Source: Microvirga thermotolerans (GTDB lineage: Bacteria > Pseudomonadota > Alphaproteobacteria > Rhizobiales > Beijerinckiaceae). Taken from it: 64,000 nucleotides of DNA. A program made the position numbers and the translations under genes. Positions 55,900 through 64,000 of the stretch are shown piece after piece. Positions within the stretch are counted from its first letter, which is position 1. The number at the start of each line of letters is the position of its first letter. Below the pieces are notes generated by a model. The model made no database searches and was not told the origin of the DNA. It was given only the letters and a program-made list of their open reading frames with translations. The stretch covers positions 960,001 through 1,024,000 of the forward strand of contig NZ_CP045423.1 of the NCBI RefSeq assembly GCF_009363855.1. Direction: 5' to 3'.

Positions 55900-57291
55900 A
55901 TGGCCGATACCGACATCGTCTGCATTTCACCCATCGACGGGCGCGAGCTCGTCCGCCGTCCCATCATGTCCGACGCGGCCATCGATTCCGCCATCGGGGC
56001 GGCGAGGGAGGCGCAGAGAGCCTGGCGGCAGGTGCCCCTGGACGAACGCGCCGCCAAGGTGCTGGGCATGCTCGATGCGCTCGTCGCCATGAACCAGGAA
56101 GTGGTGCCGGAGCTCGCGCAGCAGATGGGCCGCCCGGTCCGCTACGGGGGCGAGTTCAGGGGCGTGGAGGAGCGGGCGCGCTACATGGTCCGCATCGCCG
56201 GGGACAGCCTGAAGCCGATCCCCGCGGACGACGGGAAGCCGGGCTTCCGCCGCATGATCAAGCGCGAGCCGGTCGGCCTCGTTCTGGTCATCGCGCCGTG
56301 GAACTATCCCTATCTGACGGCCATCAACACCATCGCGCCGGCGCTGATGGCGGGCAACGCGGTGCTGCTCAAGCATGCGTCGCAAACCGTTCTGGCGGGC
56401 GAGCGCTTCCAGATGGCTGCGGACCGCGCGGGTCTCCCGAAGGGACTCTTCCAGAACCTCCATCTGAGCCACGACCAGACGAGCCGCATCCTGCAGAGGG
56501 GGCTGGTCGACCATTGCAACTTCACCGGCTCGGTGGCGGGAGGCCGGGCCATCGAGCGCGCGGCGGCGGGAAGCTTCACGTCGCTCGGCCTCGAGCTCGG
56601 CGGCAAGGATCCGGCCTACGTGCGGGAGGACGCCGACATCGAGCACGCCATCGAGAACCTGGTGGACGGCGCCTTCTTCAACTCCGGCCAGTGCTGCTGC
56701 GGCATCGAGCGGATCTATGTGCACGAGCGGCACTACGACCGCTTCGTTGAGGGAGCCATCGCGCTCGTGAACGGGTACGTGCTCGGCAATCCGCTGGACG
56801 AGGCGACGACCCTCGGGCCCATGGCGCACCGGCGCTTCGCCGATGTCGTCAGGCAGCAGAACGCGGAGGCCGTGGCGAAGGGGGCGACGGCCCATATCGA
56901 CCCGAAACGCTTCCCCGCCGACACGGGCGACACCGCCTATCTCGCGCCGCAGGTGCTCACGAACGTGGACCATTCCATGAGCGTGATGCGGGAGGAGAGC
57001 TTCGGCCCGACCGTCGGCATCATGAAGGTGAAGGGCGACGAGGAGGCGATCCGCCTGATGAACGACTCGCCCTACGGCCTTTCGGCCGCGATCTGGACCT
57101 CCGATGTCGAGGCCGCCGAAGCGATCGGCGACAGGCTCGAGACAGGGACCGTGTTCATGAACCGCTGCGACTACCTCGACCCCGCCCTTGCCTGGACAGG
57201 CGTGAAGGAGACCGGCCGCGGCGCCAGCCTCTCCAGGCTCGCCTACGAGTCCCTCACCCGCCCGAAATCCTTCCACCTCCGTCAGATCTGA
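55900..57291 (+). CDS. Aldehyde dehydrogenase
   Basis: NAD(P)-dependent aldehyde oxidation, 463 residues. Catalytic Cys in NSGQCCCG (about 265-270), catalytic Glu in LELGGKDPAYV (about 232), NAD-binding IAPWNYPYL and FTGSVAGG. The stretch of three Cys at the active site is typical of one ALDH subgroup. It follows the synthetase gene by 27 bp and precedes the alcohol dehydrogenase gene by 11 bp. In the proposed pathway it oxidises a gamma-glutamyl aminoaldehyde to the acid. Confidence 0.95.
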   Translation: MADTDIVCISPIDGRELVRRPIMSDAAIDSAIGAAREAQRAWRQVPLDERAAKVLGMLDALVAMNQEVVPELAQQMGRPVRYGGEFRGVEERARYMVRIAGDSLKPIPADDGKPGFRRMIKREPVGLVLVIAPWNYPYLTAINTIAPALMAGNAVLLKHASQTVLAGERFQMAADRAGLPKGLFQNLHLSHDQTSRILQRGLVDHCNFTGSVAGGRAIERAAAGSFTSLGLELGGKDPAYVREDADIEHAIENLVDGAFFNSGQCCCGIERIYVHERHYDRFVEGAIALVNGYVLGNPLDEATTLGPMAHRRFADVVRQQNAEAVAKGATAHIDPKRFPADTGDTAYLAPQVLTNVDHSMSVMREESFGPTVGIMKVKGDEEAIRLMNDSPYGLSAAIWTSDVEAAEAIGDRLETGTVFMNRCDYLDPALAWTGVKETGRGASLSRLAYESLTRPKSFHLRQI

Positions 57292-57302
57292 GTTCGACCG
57301 TC

Positions 57303-58466
57303 ATGACCGCTTCTCCCCGCTCCAACTGGAACTATCCGACGACGATCCGCTTCGGCGCCGGCCGCATCGCCGAGCTGGCGGAGGCCTGCAAGGCCGTCGG
57401 CATGAAGGCTCCGCTCATCGTCACGGATCCGTTCCTCGCCACGCAGCCGATGACGAAGAGCGCCCTGGAGGCTCTGAAGGCGGCCGGGCTGAAGGCGGCG
57501 ATCTTCTGCGACATCAAGCCGAACCCGGTGGAGACCAACGTCTACAAGGGGCTTGAGGCCATGAAGGCTGGCGGGCACGAAGGCGTGGTCGCGTTCGGCG
57601 GCGGCTCGGCGCTCGATGCGGGCAAGGTCATCGCCTTCATGAAGGGTCAGACGCGGCCCATGTGGGACTTCGAGGATATCGGCGACTGGTGGACGCGCGC
57701 GGATCCGAACGGGATCGCGCCCATCGTCGCCGTTCCGACCACGGCGGGCACCGGATCGGAAGTGGGGCGCGCGGGCGTCATCACGCAGGAGGCGACCCAC
57801 ACCAAGAAGGTGATCTTCCACCCGCTCATGATGCCGAAGATCACGATCTGCGATCCGGAGCTGACGGTGGGCATGCCGCCGCACATCACGGCGGGAACGG
57901 GCCTCGACGCGCTCGCTCACTGCATCGAGGCCTATTGCGCTCCCGGCTATCATCCCATGGCGGACGGGATCGCGGTGGAGGGCATCCGCCTGGTGAAGGA
58001 ATATCTGCCGCGCGCCTACAAGGACGGCACGGACATCGAGGCCCGCGCCAACATGATGTCGGCCGCGGCCATGGGAGCCACGGCGTTCCAGAAGGGGCTG
58101 GGGGCGATCCACGCGCTCTCGCACCCGGCCGGTGCGCTCTACGACACGCATCACGGCCTGACCAATGCCGTCTTCATGCCCTACGTGCTCGTCTACAACC
58201 GCCCGGCCATCGAAACGAGGATCGAGCGCCTGGCGGCCTATATCGGGCTTCGCCCCTCGTTCCAGGCCTTTCTCGACTGGGTGCTGCAGCTGCGCGCGGA
58301 TCTCGGCGTGCCGCATACCCTCGCGGGCTTGAAGATCGATGCGGCCCGTTTCGACGAGATGTCGGAAATGGCGCCCAACGACCCGACCGCCGGCGGCAAT
58401 CCGGTGCCGGTCACGAAGGAGAGCGCCCGCAGGCTCTACGAGAACGCCCTCGCAGGCGTGGTATAG
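57303..58466 (+). CDS. Iron-containing alcohol dehydrogenase
   Basis: Group III (iron-type) alcohol dehydrogenase of 387 residues. Nucleotide site GGGSALDAGK (about 100-109), PTTAGTGSEV, and the metal His/Asp set: ITAGTGLDALAHCIEAY, HALSHPAGALYDTHHGLTNA. It follows the aldehyde dehydrogenase gene by 11 bp and is the last gene of the operon. With an amino-alcohol substrate it would oxidise the gamma-glutamyl alcohol to the aldehyde consumed by the preceding enzyme. Confidence 0.95.
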   Translation: MTASPRSNWNYPTTIRFGAGRIAELAEACKAVGMKAPLIVTDPFLATQPMTKSALEALKAAGLKAAIFCDIKPNPVETNVYKGLEAMKAGGHEGVVAFGGGSALDAGKVIAFMKGQTRPMWDFEDIGDWWTRADPNGIAPIVAVPTTAGTGSEVGRAGVITQEATHTKKVIFHPLMMPKITICDPELTVGMPPHITAGTGLDALAHCIEAYCAPGYHPMADGIAVEGIRLVKEYLPRAYKDGTDIEARANMMSAAAMGATAFQKGLGAIHALSHPAGALYDTHHGLTNAVFMPYVLVYNRPAIETRIERLAAYIGLRPSFQAFLDWVLQLRADLGVPHTLAGLKIDAARFDEMSEMAPNDPTAGGNPVPVTKESARRLYENALAGVV

Positions 58467-58522
58467 AGCCGTTCCGGACCCTCATGCGAAGCGGCGGAGA
58501 CCCGCTCCGCCGCTTTCACCGC

Positions 58523-59089
58523 TCAGCCGCGCATCGGCTTGAGAGCCTCCGCCCAGCGATGGAGCTCGTCCAGAAGCGGCGCGACCGAAGCCGTAATCAG
58601 CTCGTTGGGGTGGAACTTCTTCTCGGCGTCGAGATGCTGGGCGAAGTTCGGAACCGAAACGCCTTCCATCATCGGCATCATCTTCAGCGCCGTGACGAGG
58701 AGCTTCGCCGCCTGCACCGCGCGGAGGCCGCCCGAGACGCCGCCGTAGCTCACGAAGCCCGCCGGCTTGTAGTTCCACTCGGAATAGACATAGTTCAGCG
58801 CGTTCACGAGGGACGGCGACGGGTTGAAGTTGTATTCCGGCGTGACGAACACATAGGCGTCCGCCGCAGCGACGCTCCTGCTCCAGGCCTTCGTGTGCTC
58901 GTTCCTGTATTTCTGCAGGCGCGGATGCTCCGGCTCGTCGTAGACCGGCAGCTTGAAGTCCGCCAGGTCCACGAGTTCGACCTCGAACTTGCCATGCTTG
59001 ACCGCTTCCTCATGGAACCAGCGGGCAATGGAGGGGCCGGCCCGGCCGGGGCGGGTGCTGGCGATAATGACATGCAGCTTGAGCGCCAT
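58523..59089 (-). CDS. NAD(P)H-dependent FMN reductase
   Basis: Flavodoxin-fold reductase of 188 residues: phosphate loop ASTRPGRAG (about 10-18), PEYNFNPSPSLVNALNYVYSE (isoalloxazine loop) and YGGVSGGLRAVQ. Members reduce FMN or quinones and protect against electrophiles. It is divergent from an HxlR regulator gene, 102 bp between starts, with two operator-like repeats in the gap; this matches the YodB/AzoR2-type logic in which a redox-sensing HxlR regulator controls a quinone reductase. Confidence 0.93.
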   Translation of the reverse strand: MALKLHVIIASTRPGRAGPSIARWFHEEAVKHGKFEVELVDLADFKLPVYDEPEHPRLQKYRNEHTKAWSRSVAAADAYVFVTPEYNFNPSPSLVNALNYVYSEWNYKPAGFVSYGGVSGGLRAVQAAKLLVTALKMMPMMEGVSVPNFAQHLDAEKKFHPNELITASVAPLLDELHRWAEALKPMRG

Positions 59090-59115
59090 GATGTTTCCTC
59101 GGTTGTCGGGAGAAT

Positions 59116-59161
59116 GGAACCAGAATAGGTTCCGATTAGTAACCGAGGCTCATTAAGTAAC
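59116..59161. promoter_or_regulatory. Operator-like repeats between FMN reductase and HxlR genes
   Basis: Two features: a perfect inverted repeat GGAACC-AGAATA-GGTTCC (59116-59133) and a direct repeat AGTAAC at 59138-59143 and 59156-59161, 18 bp apart. HxlR-family regulators bind repeated AGTAAC-like sites in Bacillus (YodB, CatR), so the direct repeat is the better candidate. Binding is inferred. Confidence 0.5.
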
Positions 59162-59191
59162 TTCCCGGGTCGTCTGCAAGGAGGCACATTT

Positions 59192-59599
59192 ATGGCACCC
59201 AGTCACATCCATGTGCCTACGAACTGCCGGACCGTGACGGAGATCCTGTCTCGGGTCGGGGACAAGTGGAGCATCCAGGTCGTCGTTCAGCTCGGAGACG
59301 GACCGAAGCGGTTCAACGAGCTGCGCCGGATCGTCGACGGAATTTCGCAGCGCATGCTGACTCTTACCCTGAGGGGCCTGGAGCGGGACGGGCTCGTTCA
59401 CCGCACCGTCTATCCAACCATTCCGCCCCGGGTCGAGTATCGCCTGACGGAGATGGGCTGCTCCCTGCTCAAGATCGTGCGCGCGCTCGGCGAATGGGTG
59501 ATCTGCAACAGGGACATGATCCTGGAGGCGAGGCGCCGGTTCGATGCGGCGGAAGGAGCGGTGCAGAGCCCGCCGGCCTATCGTTCGGACACGGCCTGA
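59192..59599 (+). CDS. HxlR family transcriptional regulator
   Basis: Winged-helix regulator of 135 residues of the HxlR/DUF24 family: GDKWSIQVVVQLGDGPKRFN, then ELRRIVDGISQRMLTLTLRG and LERDGLVHRTVY. An N-terminal cysteine (Cys12 in TNCRTV) is in the position used for redox sensing in YodB-type regulators. It is divergent from the FMN reductase gene, which is its likely target, and convergent with the HAD phosphatase gene (12-bp gap). Confidence 0.93.
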   Translation: MAPSHIHVPTNCRTVTEILSRVGDKWSIQVVVQLGDGPKRFNELRRIVDGISQRMLTLTLRGLERDGLVHRTVYPTIPPRVEYRLTEMGCSLLKIVRALGEWVICNRDMILEARRRFDAAEGAVQSPPAYRSDTA

Positions 59600-59611
59600 G
59601 GCCGCGACCGT

Positions 59612-60271
59612 TCAGGATCGGGCCCGGTCCTCCAGGATCTCCCAAAGGGCGCGGTCGTGGAAGTCGGCGATGGTGCGGTCGGCGCCGAGCGCCGCCATTT
59701 CCTCGGCCTTCAGGCCCGTCAGCATGCCGAAGGAGAACAGGCCGGCGCCCTTCGCCGCCTTCATGCCCGAAGGAGAATCCTCGAAGGCGATCGCCTCGTG
59801 GGCCGCGATCCCGAGCCGGTCCAGGGCCGTGAGGTAGGGAAGGGGATCCGGCTTGCCCCGGGCCACGTCCTCGATGGTGACCTTGACCGCGAACCGCTCC
59901 GTCACGCCGATGATGTCGAGCATGTGCGTGGCGTTCAGGATCGGCGCATTGGTGACGAGAGCGAGGTGAATGCCGCTGGCATCCGCCCAGTCGAGCAGAT
60001 CCGGCAGGCCGTCGAGCGGCTTCAGGTTCGTGGCGAGGCGGCGGAAGGCCGCTTCCTTCCGGCGCGCGAACTCCTCGTGCTCCTCGACGGAATGGTTTGG
60101 CAGGAGAGTCGCGAAGATCGACTCGTTGGTATGACCGATGATGGAGTTGCGGAACACCACGTCGTCGATCACGACCCCTTCGGGCCCGAGGACCTCCACG
60201 AACGCCTGGAGGTGGATCGGATCGCTGTGGACGAGCGTGCCGTCCATGTCGAAAATCAGGGCCTTGAGCAT
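59612..60271 (-). CDS. HAD family phosphatase (beta-PGM-like)
   Basis: Haloacid-dehalogenase-fold phosphatase of 219 residues: motif I FDMDGTLVHSD (nucleophilic Asp8), motif II VTNAP, a Lys in GKPDP, and motif IV FEDSPSGM. A helical cap lies between about 15 and 80. It belongs to the beta-phosphoglucomutase/phosphoglycolate phosphatase group. Substrate not readable. No operon partner; the upstream 315-bp gap should hold its promoter. Confidence 0.93.
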   Translation of the reverse strand: MLKALIFDMDGTLVHSDPIHLQAFVEVLGPEGVVIDDVVFRNSIIGHTNESIFATLLPNHSVEEHEEFARRKEAAFRRLATNLKPLDGLPDLLDWADASGIHLALVTNAPILNATHMLDIIGVTERFAVKVTIEDVARGKPDPLPYLTALDRLGIAAHEAIAFEDSPSGMKAAKGAGLFSFGMLTGLKAEEMAALGADRTIADFHDRALWEILEDRARS

Positions 60272-60586
60272 CGGAAAGAATCTTGTCGGATCGTGGCTTC
60301 GCGGGCGGCTCGTCCGGCCCGCCTGCTGGAGTTCGAATGAAGACTTAGTACAGATTCGGGCGCGGCCGATAAACCCGTTCCGAACGGCATCGTCAGGAAA
60401 CGCACAGGCGGTCGCCTGTTGCCGCGGGGAGCGTCAGGACGGCAATCGACAGGCCGAGGTCCCTCTACGAAGGGGATCCGCGAGCCGCGGATCGGCCTCG
60501 TCGTCCTTGCCGCTTCTTCCGCCCGACCGGCCATGAGCCGGATGCCCTGACCCGTTGCGCCTGTCCCTACACCGGACACATCTTGT
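60272..60586. other. Gap between HAD gene and ABC ATPase gene with nested stem-loop
   Basis: A 315-bp gap on a leftward strand. At 60441-60511 several inverted repeats are nested: GGCAA/TTGCC (60441-60445, 60507-60511), AGGCCG/CGGCCT (60451-60456, 60493-60498) and GATCCGC/GCGGATC (60475-60481, 60487-60493). It lies 75 bp after the stop of the ABC ATPase gene on that strand, so it may be the end of the transporter transcript, but no T-tract follows. No coding frame seen. Confidence 0.45.
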
Positions 60587-61711
60587 TCAGGCGTTCGGAA
60601 TGACCGCGATGCCCCGCTGCAGGGGAAACGAGATGGAGACCGGTGTCCCGGGCGCGATCGGCTCCTTGCGTCCGTACTGGACGACGAACAGGGAACCGAT
60701 GGGGCTCTCCACGTCGTACTCGATCTGGGTGCCGAGATAGGAGGCTTTCCTGACGGTTCCCGATAGGGAGCCTTCCTGCGCGCGCCCTTCCTCCAGAAGA
60801 ATGGCGTCGGGCCGGACGGCCAGCTTGACGGGACCGGGGCCGACGCCGCGATGGGGGAGGGTGAGGACCATGCCGCCGATGCGCACCTGCGCCTCGGCCC
60901 CCTGCCGGTCGAGGAGCGTGCCGTCGAGAATGTTCGCGTCGCCGATAAAGTCCGCCACGAACAGGTCGGCCGGCTCCTCGTAGAGTTCCCGCGGGGTGCC
61001 CGTCTGCGCGATGCGGGCGTTCGACATCACGATGATGCGGTCGGAGACGGCGAGCGCCTCCTCCTGGTCGTGGGTCACGTAGGCGACCGTCAGGTTCAGG
61101 CTCCGCTGCAGCTCGCGGATGTCCTCGCGCACCCGGCGCCGCAGCTTGGCGTCGAGGTTCGAGAGCGGCTCGTCGAAGAGCAGGACCTGCGGCTCCAGAA
61201 CGAGGGCCCGCGCGACGGCGACCCGCTGCTGCTGGCCGCCGGACAGCTCGGAGGGGGCGCGCTTCTCGAGGCCGGCGAGGCCGACGAGGGCGAGCTTCTC
61301 CATCGCCATCGCATGGGCGTCCTTCCTCGGCACGCCCTGCACGGTGGGCCCATAGGCCACGTTCTCGAGCACGGACATGTGCGGGAACAGCGCGTAGGAC
61401 TGGAACACCATGCTCACGTCCCGGTCGGCGGCGGAGAGGTGGGTGACGTCCCGGTTCCCGATCAGGATCTGTCCCTCGCTCGCCATCTCCAGCCCTGCGA
61501 TCATCCGCAGGGTGGTGGTCTTGCCGCAGCCGGAGGGGCCGAGCAGCGTCACGAGCTCTCCCGGCGCGATGCTGAAGGATACGCTGTCCACGGCGGTGAC
61601 CTTGCCGTAGCGCTTTGTCACGTTCCGGAATTCGACGGAGGCCGCCTCCTTTCGAGGCGCCTTCGCTGTCCCGGAGAGGGAGATCGAGGATACGGAGGAC
61701 ATCTGGTTCAT
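60587..61711 (-). CDS. ABC transporter ATPase, iron(III)/thiamine type
   Basis: ATP-binding subunit of 374 residues. Walker A LLGPSGCGKTTT (about 57-68), Q-loop FQSYALFPHM, signature LSGGQQQRVAVARAL, Walker B VLLFDEPLSNLDAKLR and H-loop VTHDQEEAL are intact. The C-terminal about 120 residues are a TOBE-type domain (ILDGTLLDRQG, KLAVRPDAILLEEG). With the fused permease this is an FbpC/AfuC-like unit. ATG 61711 overlaps the permease stop by four bases. Confidence 0.93.
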   Translation of the reverse strand: MNQMSSVSSISLSGTAKAPRKEAASVEFRNVTKRYGKVTAVDSVSFSIAPGELVTLLGPSGCGKTTTLRMIAGLEMASEGQILIGNRDVTHLSAADRDVSMVFQSYALFPHMSVLENVAYGPTVQGVPRKDAHAMAMEKLALVGLAGLEKRAPSELSGGQQQRVAVARALVLEPQVLLFDEPLSNLDAKLRRRVREDIRELQRSLNLTVAYVTHDQEEALAVSDRIIVMSNARIAQTGTPRELYEEPADLFVADFIGDANILDGTLLDRQGAEAQVRIGGMVLTLPHRGVGPGPVKLAVRPDAILLEEGRAQEGSLSGTVRKASYLGTQIEYDVESPIGSLFVVQYGRKEPIAPGTPVSISFPLQRGIAVIPNA

Positions 61712-63891
61712 GGCGCGGCCTGGACGGCAAGAGGAGCGGCGTTGGCGCCGGCGGTGCGGCGCCCGAGGCGCCGCTCGCCGACGGCGAGCTGGATGGCGAC
61801 GATGGCAAGGAGCATCACCACGATGAGGACCGTGGAGTAGGCGATGGCGAGGCCGAACTCGCCAGCCTCGACGCGCCCGACGATGTAGGTCGTCGCCATG
61901 TTGTACTCGGCGGTGACGAGGAAGATGACCGCGCTGACGGCCGTCATCGCGCGCACGAAGGAATAGACGAGCGAGGCCACGATGGCGGGGCGCAGCAGCG
62001 GCAGCACGATCCGGCGCATGGTGGTGGCGGAGCGGGCGCCGAGCGTCAGCGACGCCTCGTCGAGGCTCTTGTCGATCTGGCTCAGCGTCGCGATGCCGGA
62101 GCGCACGCCCACCGGCATGTTGCGGAAGACGAAGCACATCACGAGGATGAAGCCCGTGCCGGTGATCTCGATGGGCGGGACGTTGAAGGCGAGGATGTAG
62201 GACACGCCGACGACGGTGCCGGGAATGGCGAAGCTCAGGAGCGTGCCGAACTCGAAGGCCCGCTGCCCCGAGAAGCGCTGGCGCGTGAGCAGGTAGGCCG
62301 TGAGGAGGCCGATGGCGGCGGTGAGCGGCGCCGAGAGAGCCGCCACCTTCACGGTGGCGAAGAAGGAGTCCCAGGCCGAGCCGGAGAAGTAGAGTCCCCG
62401 GTCGGTCCGCTCGATCCGGAAGGCGGTGAGGAAATGGTCCAGGGTCGGCGTGTAGTCGCGCCCCATGGAGCGCACGAAGCCGCCGACCGCGATGATCGCG
62501 TAGATCACCAGGGTGAACAGCGCCCACGGGATCGCGGTGAAATAGGAGGCGAGGGCCACCCGGCGCGGCAGGGGGAGCGGGATGCCCGCGTCGCCCTTGC
62601 CCGTGACCGTGGTGTAGACCTTCTTGCCGAGCCAGGCATGCTGCAGCCAGAAGGCGCCGAGGGTGAAGCCGAGCAGGATGATCGAAAGCACCGCGGCCCG
62701 TCCCTGGTCCTGCTGGGCGCCGACCACGGCGAAGAAAATCTTCGTGGAGAGCACCTCGTAGTTGCCGCCCAGGACGAGCGGGTTGCCGAAATCGGCGAGG
62801 CTTTCCACGAAGCCGAGGAGGAACGCATTGGCGAGGCCGGGCCGCATCAGCGGGAGCGTCACGGTCAGGAACGTCGTCCAGCTCTTCGCGCGCAGCGTCT
62901 GCGACGCCTCCTCAAGGGTGGGGCTGATGCCCTGGACGACGCCGATCAGCACGAGGAAGGCGATGGGCGTAAAGGCCAGGAGCTGGGCGATGAAGACGCC
63001 GGGGAGCCCGTAGATCCAGCGGGAGCGCGGAATGCCGAACCACTCGTAGAGCACGGCCGAGAGCGCGCCGGAGCGGCCGAACAGCAGGATCAGCGCAAGG
63101 CCGATCACGAAAGGCGGCGTGATGATCGGCAGGACGCTCATCACGCGCAGGATCTTCTTGAAGCGGAAGCCCGTCCGCGTGGCGATGAGGGCGAAGGCGA
63201 GGCCGAGCGCCGTCGTCCCGAAGGCGACCAGGATGCCGAGGAAGAGCGTGTTCCAGGCGACGCCGCAGCGCAGGTCGCTCGTCAGGCAGTCCAGGCCCCA
63301 GATCGAGCGGTCCGTGAACTTCGCCAGGAACACCAGGGGGGCGAAGTGGCCGCGGTCGTCGGCGAAGGCGCTGGCGAGAATGGTCGTGACCGGGAAGAAG
63401 ACGAAGACGACGATGAGGGCGATGACCACGCCGATGGACGACGTCACGAAGGCGTCGCCCCGGCACCAGCCGCGCGCCGCCAGCCCGTGGCAGAGCACGA
63501 TGAGGAATGCGGTGGAGGTGAGCGCCGCGCCGTAGCCCATGCCGCCCTGACGCGGACCGGGTTCTCCGAACAGCGTCCTGAGCACCTCGAAGCTCCAGCC
63601 GTCGAGGCCGATGGAGAAGCCCTGCAGCAGGACGAGGCCGAGGCCGAGGATGCCGGACGCGGTGAGCCAGCCGGACAGCGATGCCGGATCGGACCGCACG
63701 ACCGGGCGCAGCAGCATCAGGAGCGGGACGGCCGCCGGCAGGAGCCACCATGCTCCCCTGAGGCCGAGCACGAGGCCGGATCCGCCCACGACGGCGTCCG
63801 TCCAGGAGGCGGCGCGATCGAAACCGTACCAGGGCAGGACCGCGTAGCCGATCCAGCCCAGGACGATCCAGCCGAGGGTTGCCCGCGACAT
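61708..63891 (-). CDS. Fused double ABC permease, iron(III) type
   Basis: Membrane protein of 727 residues with two permease domains, each with the EAA-type cytoplasmic loop: EASQTLRAKSWTTFLTVTLP (about residue 325) and EASLTLGARSATTMRRIVLP (about 615). About 12-13 membrane helices. The fused, FbpB/AfuB-like layout suits a ferric-iron or related (phosphonate, thiamine) importer. ATG 63891 is preferred because GAGG lies 6 nt upstream; another ATG at 63897 abuts that sequence. Coupled to the ATPase by ATGA overlap. Its binding protein is expected to the right of the window. Confidence 0.92.
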   Translation of the reverse strand: MSRATLGWIVLGWIGYAVLPWYGFDRAASWTDAVVGGSGLVLGLRGAWWLLPAAVPLLMLLRPVVRSDPASLSGWLTASGILGLGLVLLQGFSIGLDGWSFEVLRTLFGEPGPRQGGMGYGAALTSTAFLIVLCHGLAARGWCRGDAFVTSSIGVVIALIVVFVFFPVTTILASAFADDRGHFAPLVFLAKFTDRSIWGLDCLTSDLRCGVAWNTLFLGILVAFGTTALGLAFALIATRTGFRFKKILRVMSVLPIITPPFVIGLALILLFGRSGALSAVLYEWFGIPRSRWIYGLPGVFIAQLLAFTPIAFLVLIGVVQGISPTLEEASQTLRAKSWTTFLTVTLPLMRPGLANAFLLGFVESLADFGNPLVLGGNYEVLSTKIFFAVVGAQQDQGRAAVLSIILLGFTLGAFWLQHAWLGKKVYTTVTGKGDAGIPLPLPRRVALASYFTAIPWALFTLVIYAIIAVGGFVRSMGRDYTPTLDHFLTAFRIERTDRGLYFSGSAWDSFFATVKVAALSAPLTAAIGLLTAYLLTRQRFSGQRAFEFGTLLSFAIPGTVVGVSYILAFNVPPIEITGTGFILVMCFVFRNMPVGVRSGIATLSQIDKSLDEASLTLGARSATTMRRIVLPLLRPAIVASLVYSFVRAMTAVSAVIFLVTAEYNMATTYIVGRVEAGEFGLAIAYSTVLIVVMLLAIVAIQLAVGERRLGRRTAGANAAPLAVQAAP

Positions 63892-63956
63892 GTTCATCCT
63901 CACACATGGCCCGGACGGGGCGCCGGACGCCCTTGTCCAGGATTGCACATTATTCG

Positions 63957-63988
63957 AAAAAAACGGCGAGGCGCAAAACGCCTCGCCG
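63957..63988 (-). terminator. Intrinsic terminator of a gene right of the window
   Basis: A perfect 10-bp stem, CGGCGAGGCG (63964-63973) and CGCCTCGCCG (63979-63988), loop of 5, followed on the minus strand by seven T. Orientation means it ends a leftward transcript from beyond the right edge, 66 bp before the permease start. The likely upstream gene is the transporter's binding protein, with partial readthrough into the permease genes. Confidence 0.85.
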
Positions 63989-64000
63989 CATGGGAGATCG

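Noticed and set aside
1-64000. CRISPR arrays, insertion sequences, integrases, attachment sites
   Set aside because: None seen: no regularly spaced repeats, transposase motifs or duplicated tRNA ends were found on reading through the window.

Overview
The window is GC-rich, densely coded bacterial chromosome and most resembles an alphaproteobacterium of the Hyphomicrobiales, perhaps Methylobacteriaceae (Microvirga or Methylobacterium-like). The evidence is a class I lysyl-tRNA synthetase, four LexA operators of the alphaproteobacterial GTTC-N7-GTTC type, a PodJ-like Sel1 protein, and the complete ligase-associated DNA repair gene set. The genus is a guess. No rRNA, tRNA, CRISPR array, transposase or integrase was found.

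Layout. 1-1709 is the N-terminal part of a FadE-type acyl-CoA dehydrogenase cut by the window edge. 1904-9960 is a compact DNA-repair/recombination island: a protein with two HARP-like motifs, a second SSB, three orphan genes (one a truncated HhH-GPD glycosylase homologue), a small coiled-coil protein, a Rad50/SbcC-like ATPase whose two ATPase lobes are in swapped order, its Mre11/SbcD-like nuclease partner, a TnsA-like protein with a degenerate active site, and a possible single-strand-annealing protein. Four SOS boxes sit in its intergenic gaps. This island is the strongest candidate for an undescribed system. 10012-20472 is mixed housekeeping: a glycosyltransferase, a periplasmic binding protein, LysRS-I, an S24-type repressor, PyrD, a MATE pump, an esterase and an orphan NarL-type regulator.

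20615-29121 holds the four-gene ligase-associated repair set (ATP-dependent ligase, MBL-fold exonuclease, Lhr-like helicase, PdeM phosphoesterase), with a methyltransferase and an SDR gene in the middle. 29130-33929 has a TauE-type exporter with its partner and the PodJ-like protein. 34271-42465 is a fatty-acid beta-oxidation locus (MerR regulator, acyl-CoA dehydrogenase, thiolase, FadB/FadJ, DinB, thioesterase, DsbA-like isomerase). 42470-50999 carries a transporter-fused hybrid histidine kinase, a LysR/DoxX/VOC group, MscL, an aminotransferase and an AbrB-type membrane protein.

51026-58466 reads as one catabolic locus: RpiR regulator, N-formylglutamate amidohydrolase-like enzyme, ethanolamine-type permease, PuuA-like glutamine synthetase, aldehyde dehydrogenase and iron-type alcohol dehydrogenase. 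Together these fit degradation of an amino alcohol such as ethanolamine through gamma-glutamyl intermediates. The right end has an HxlR/FMN-reductase pair, a HAD phosphatase and an iron-type ABC transporter (ATPase plus fused double permease). The binding protein of that transporter probably lies just beyond the right edge, behind an intrinsic terminator.
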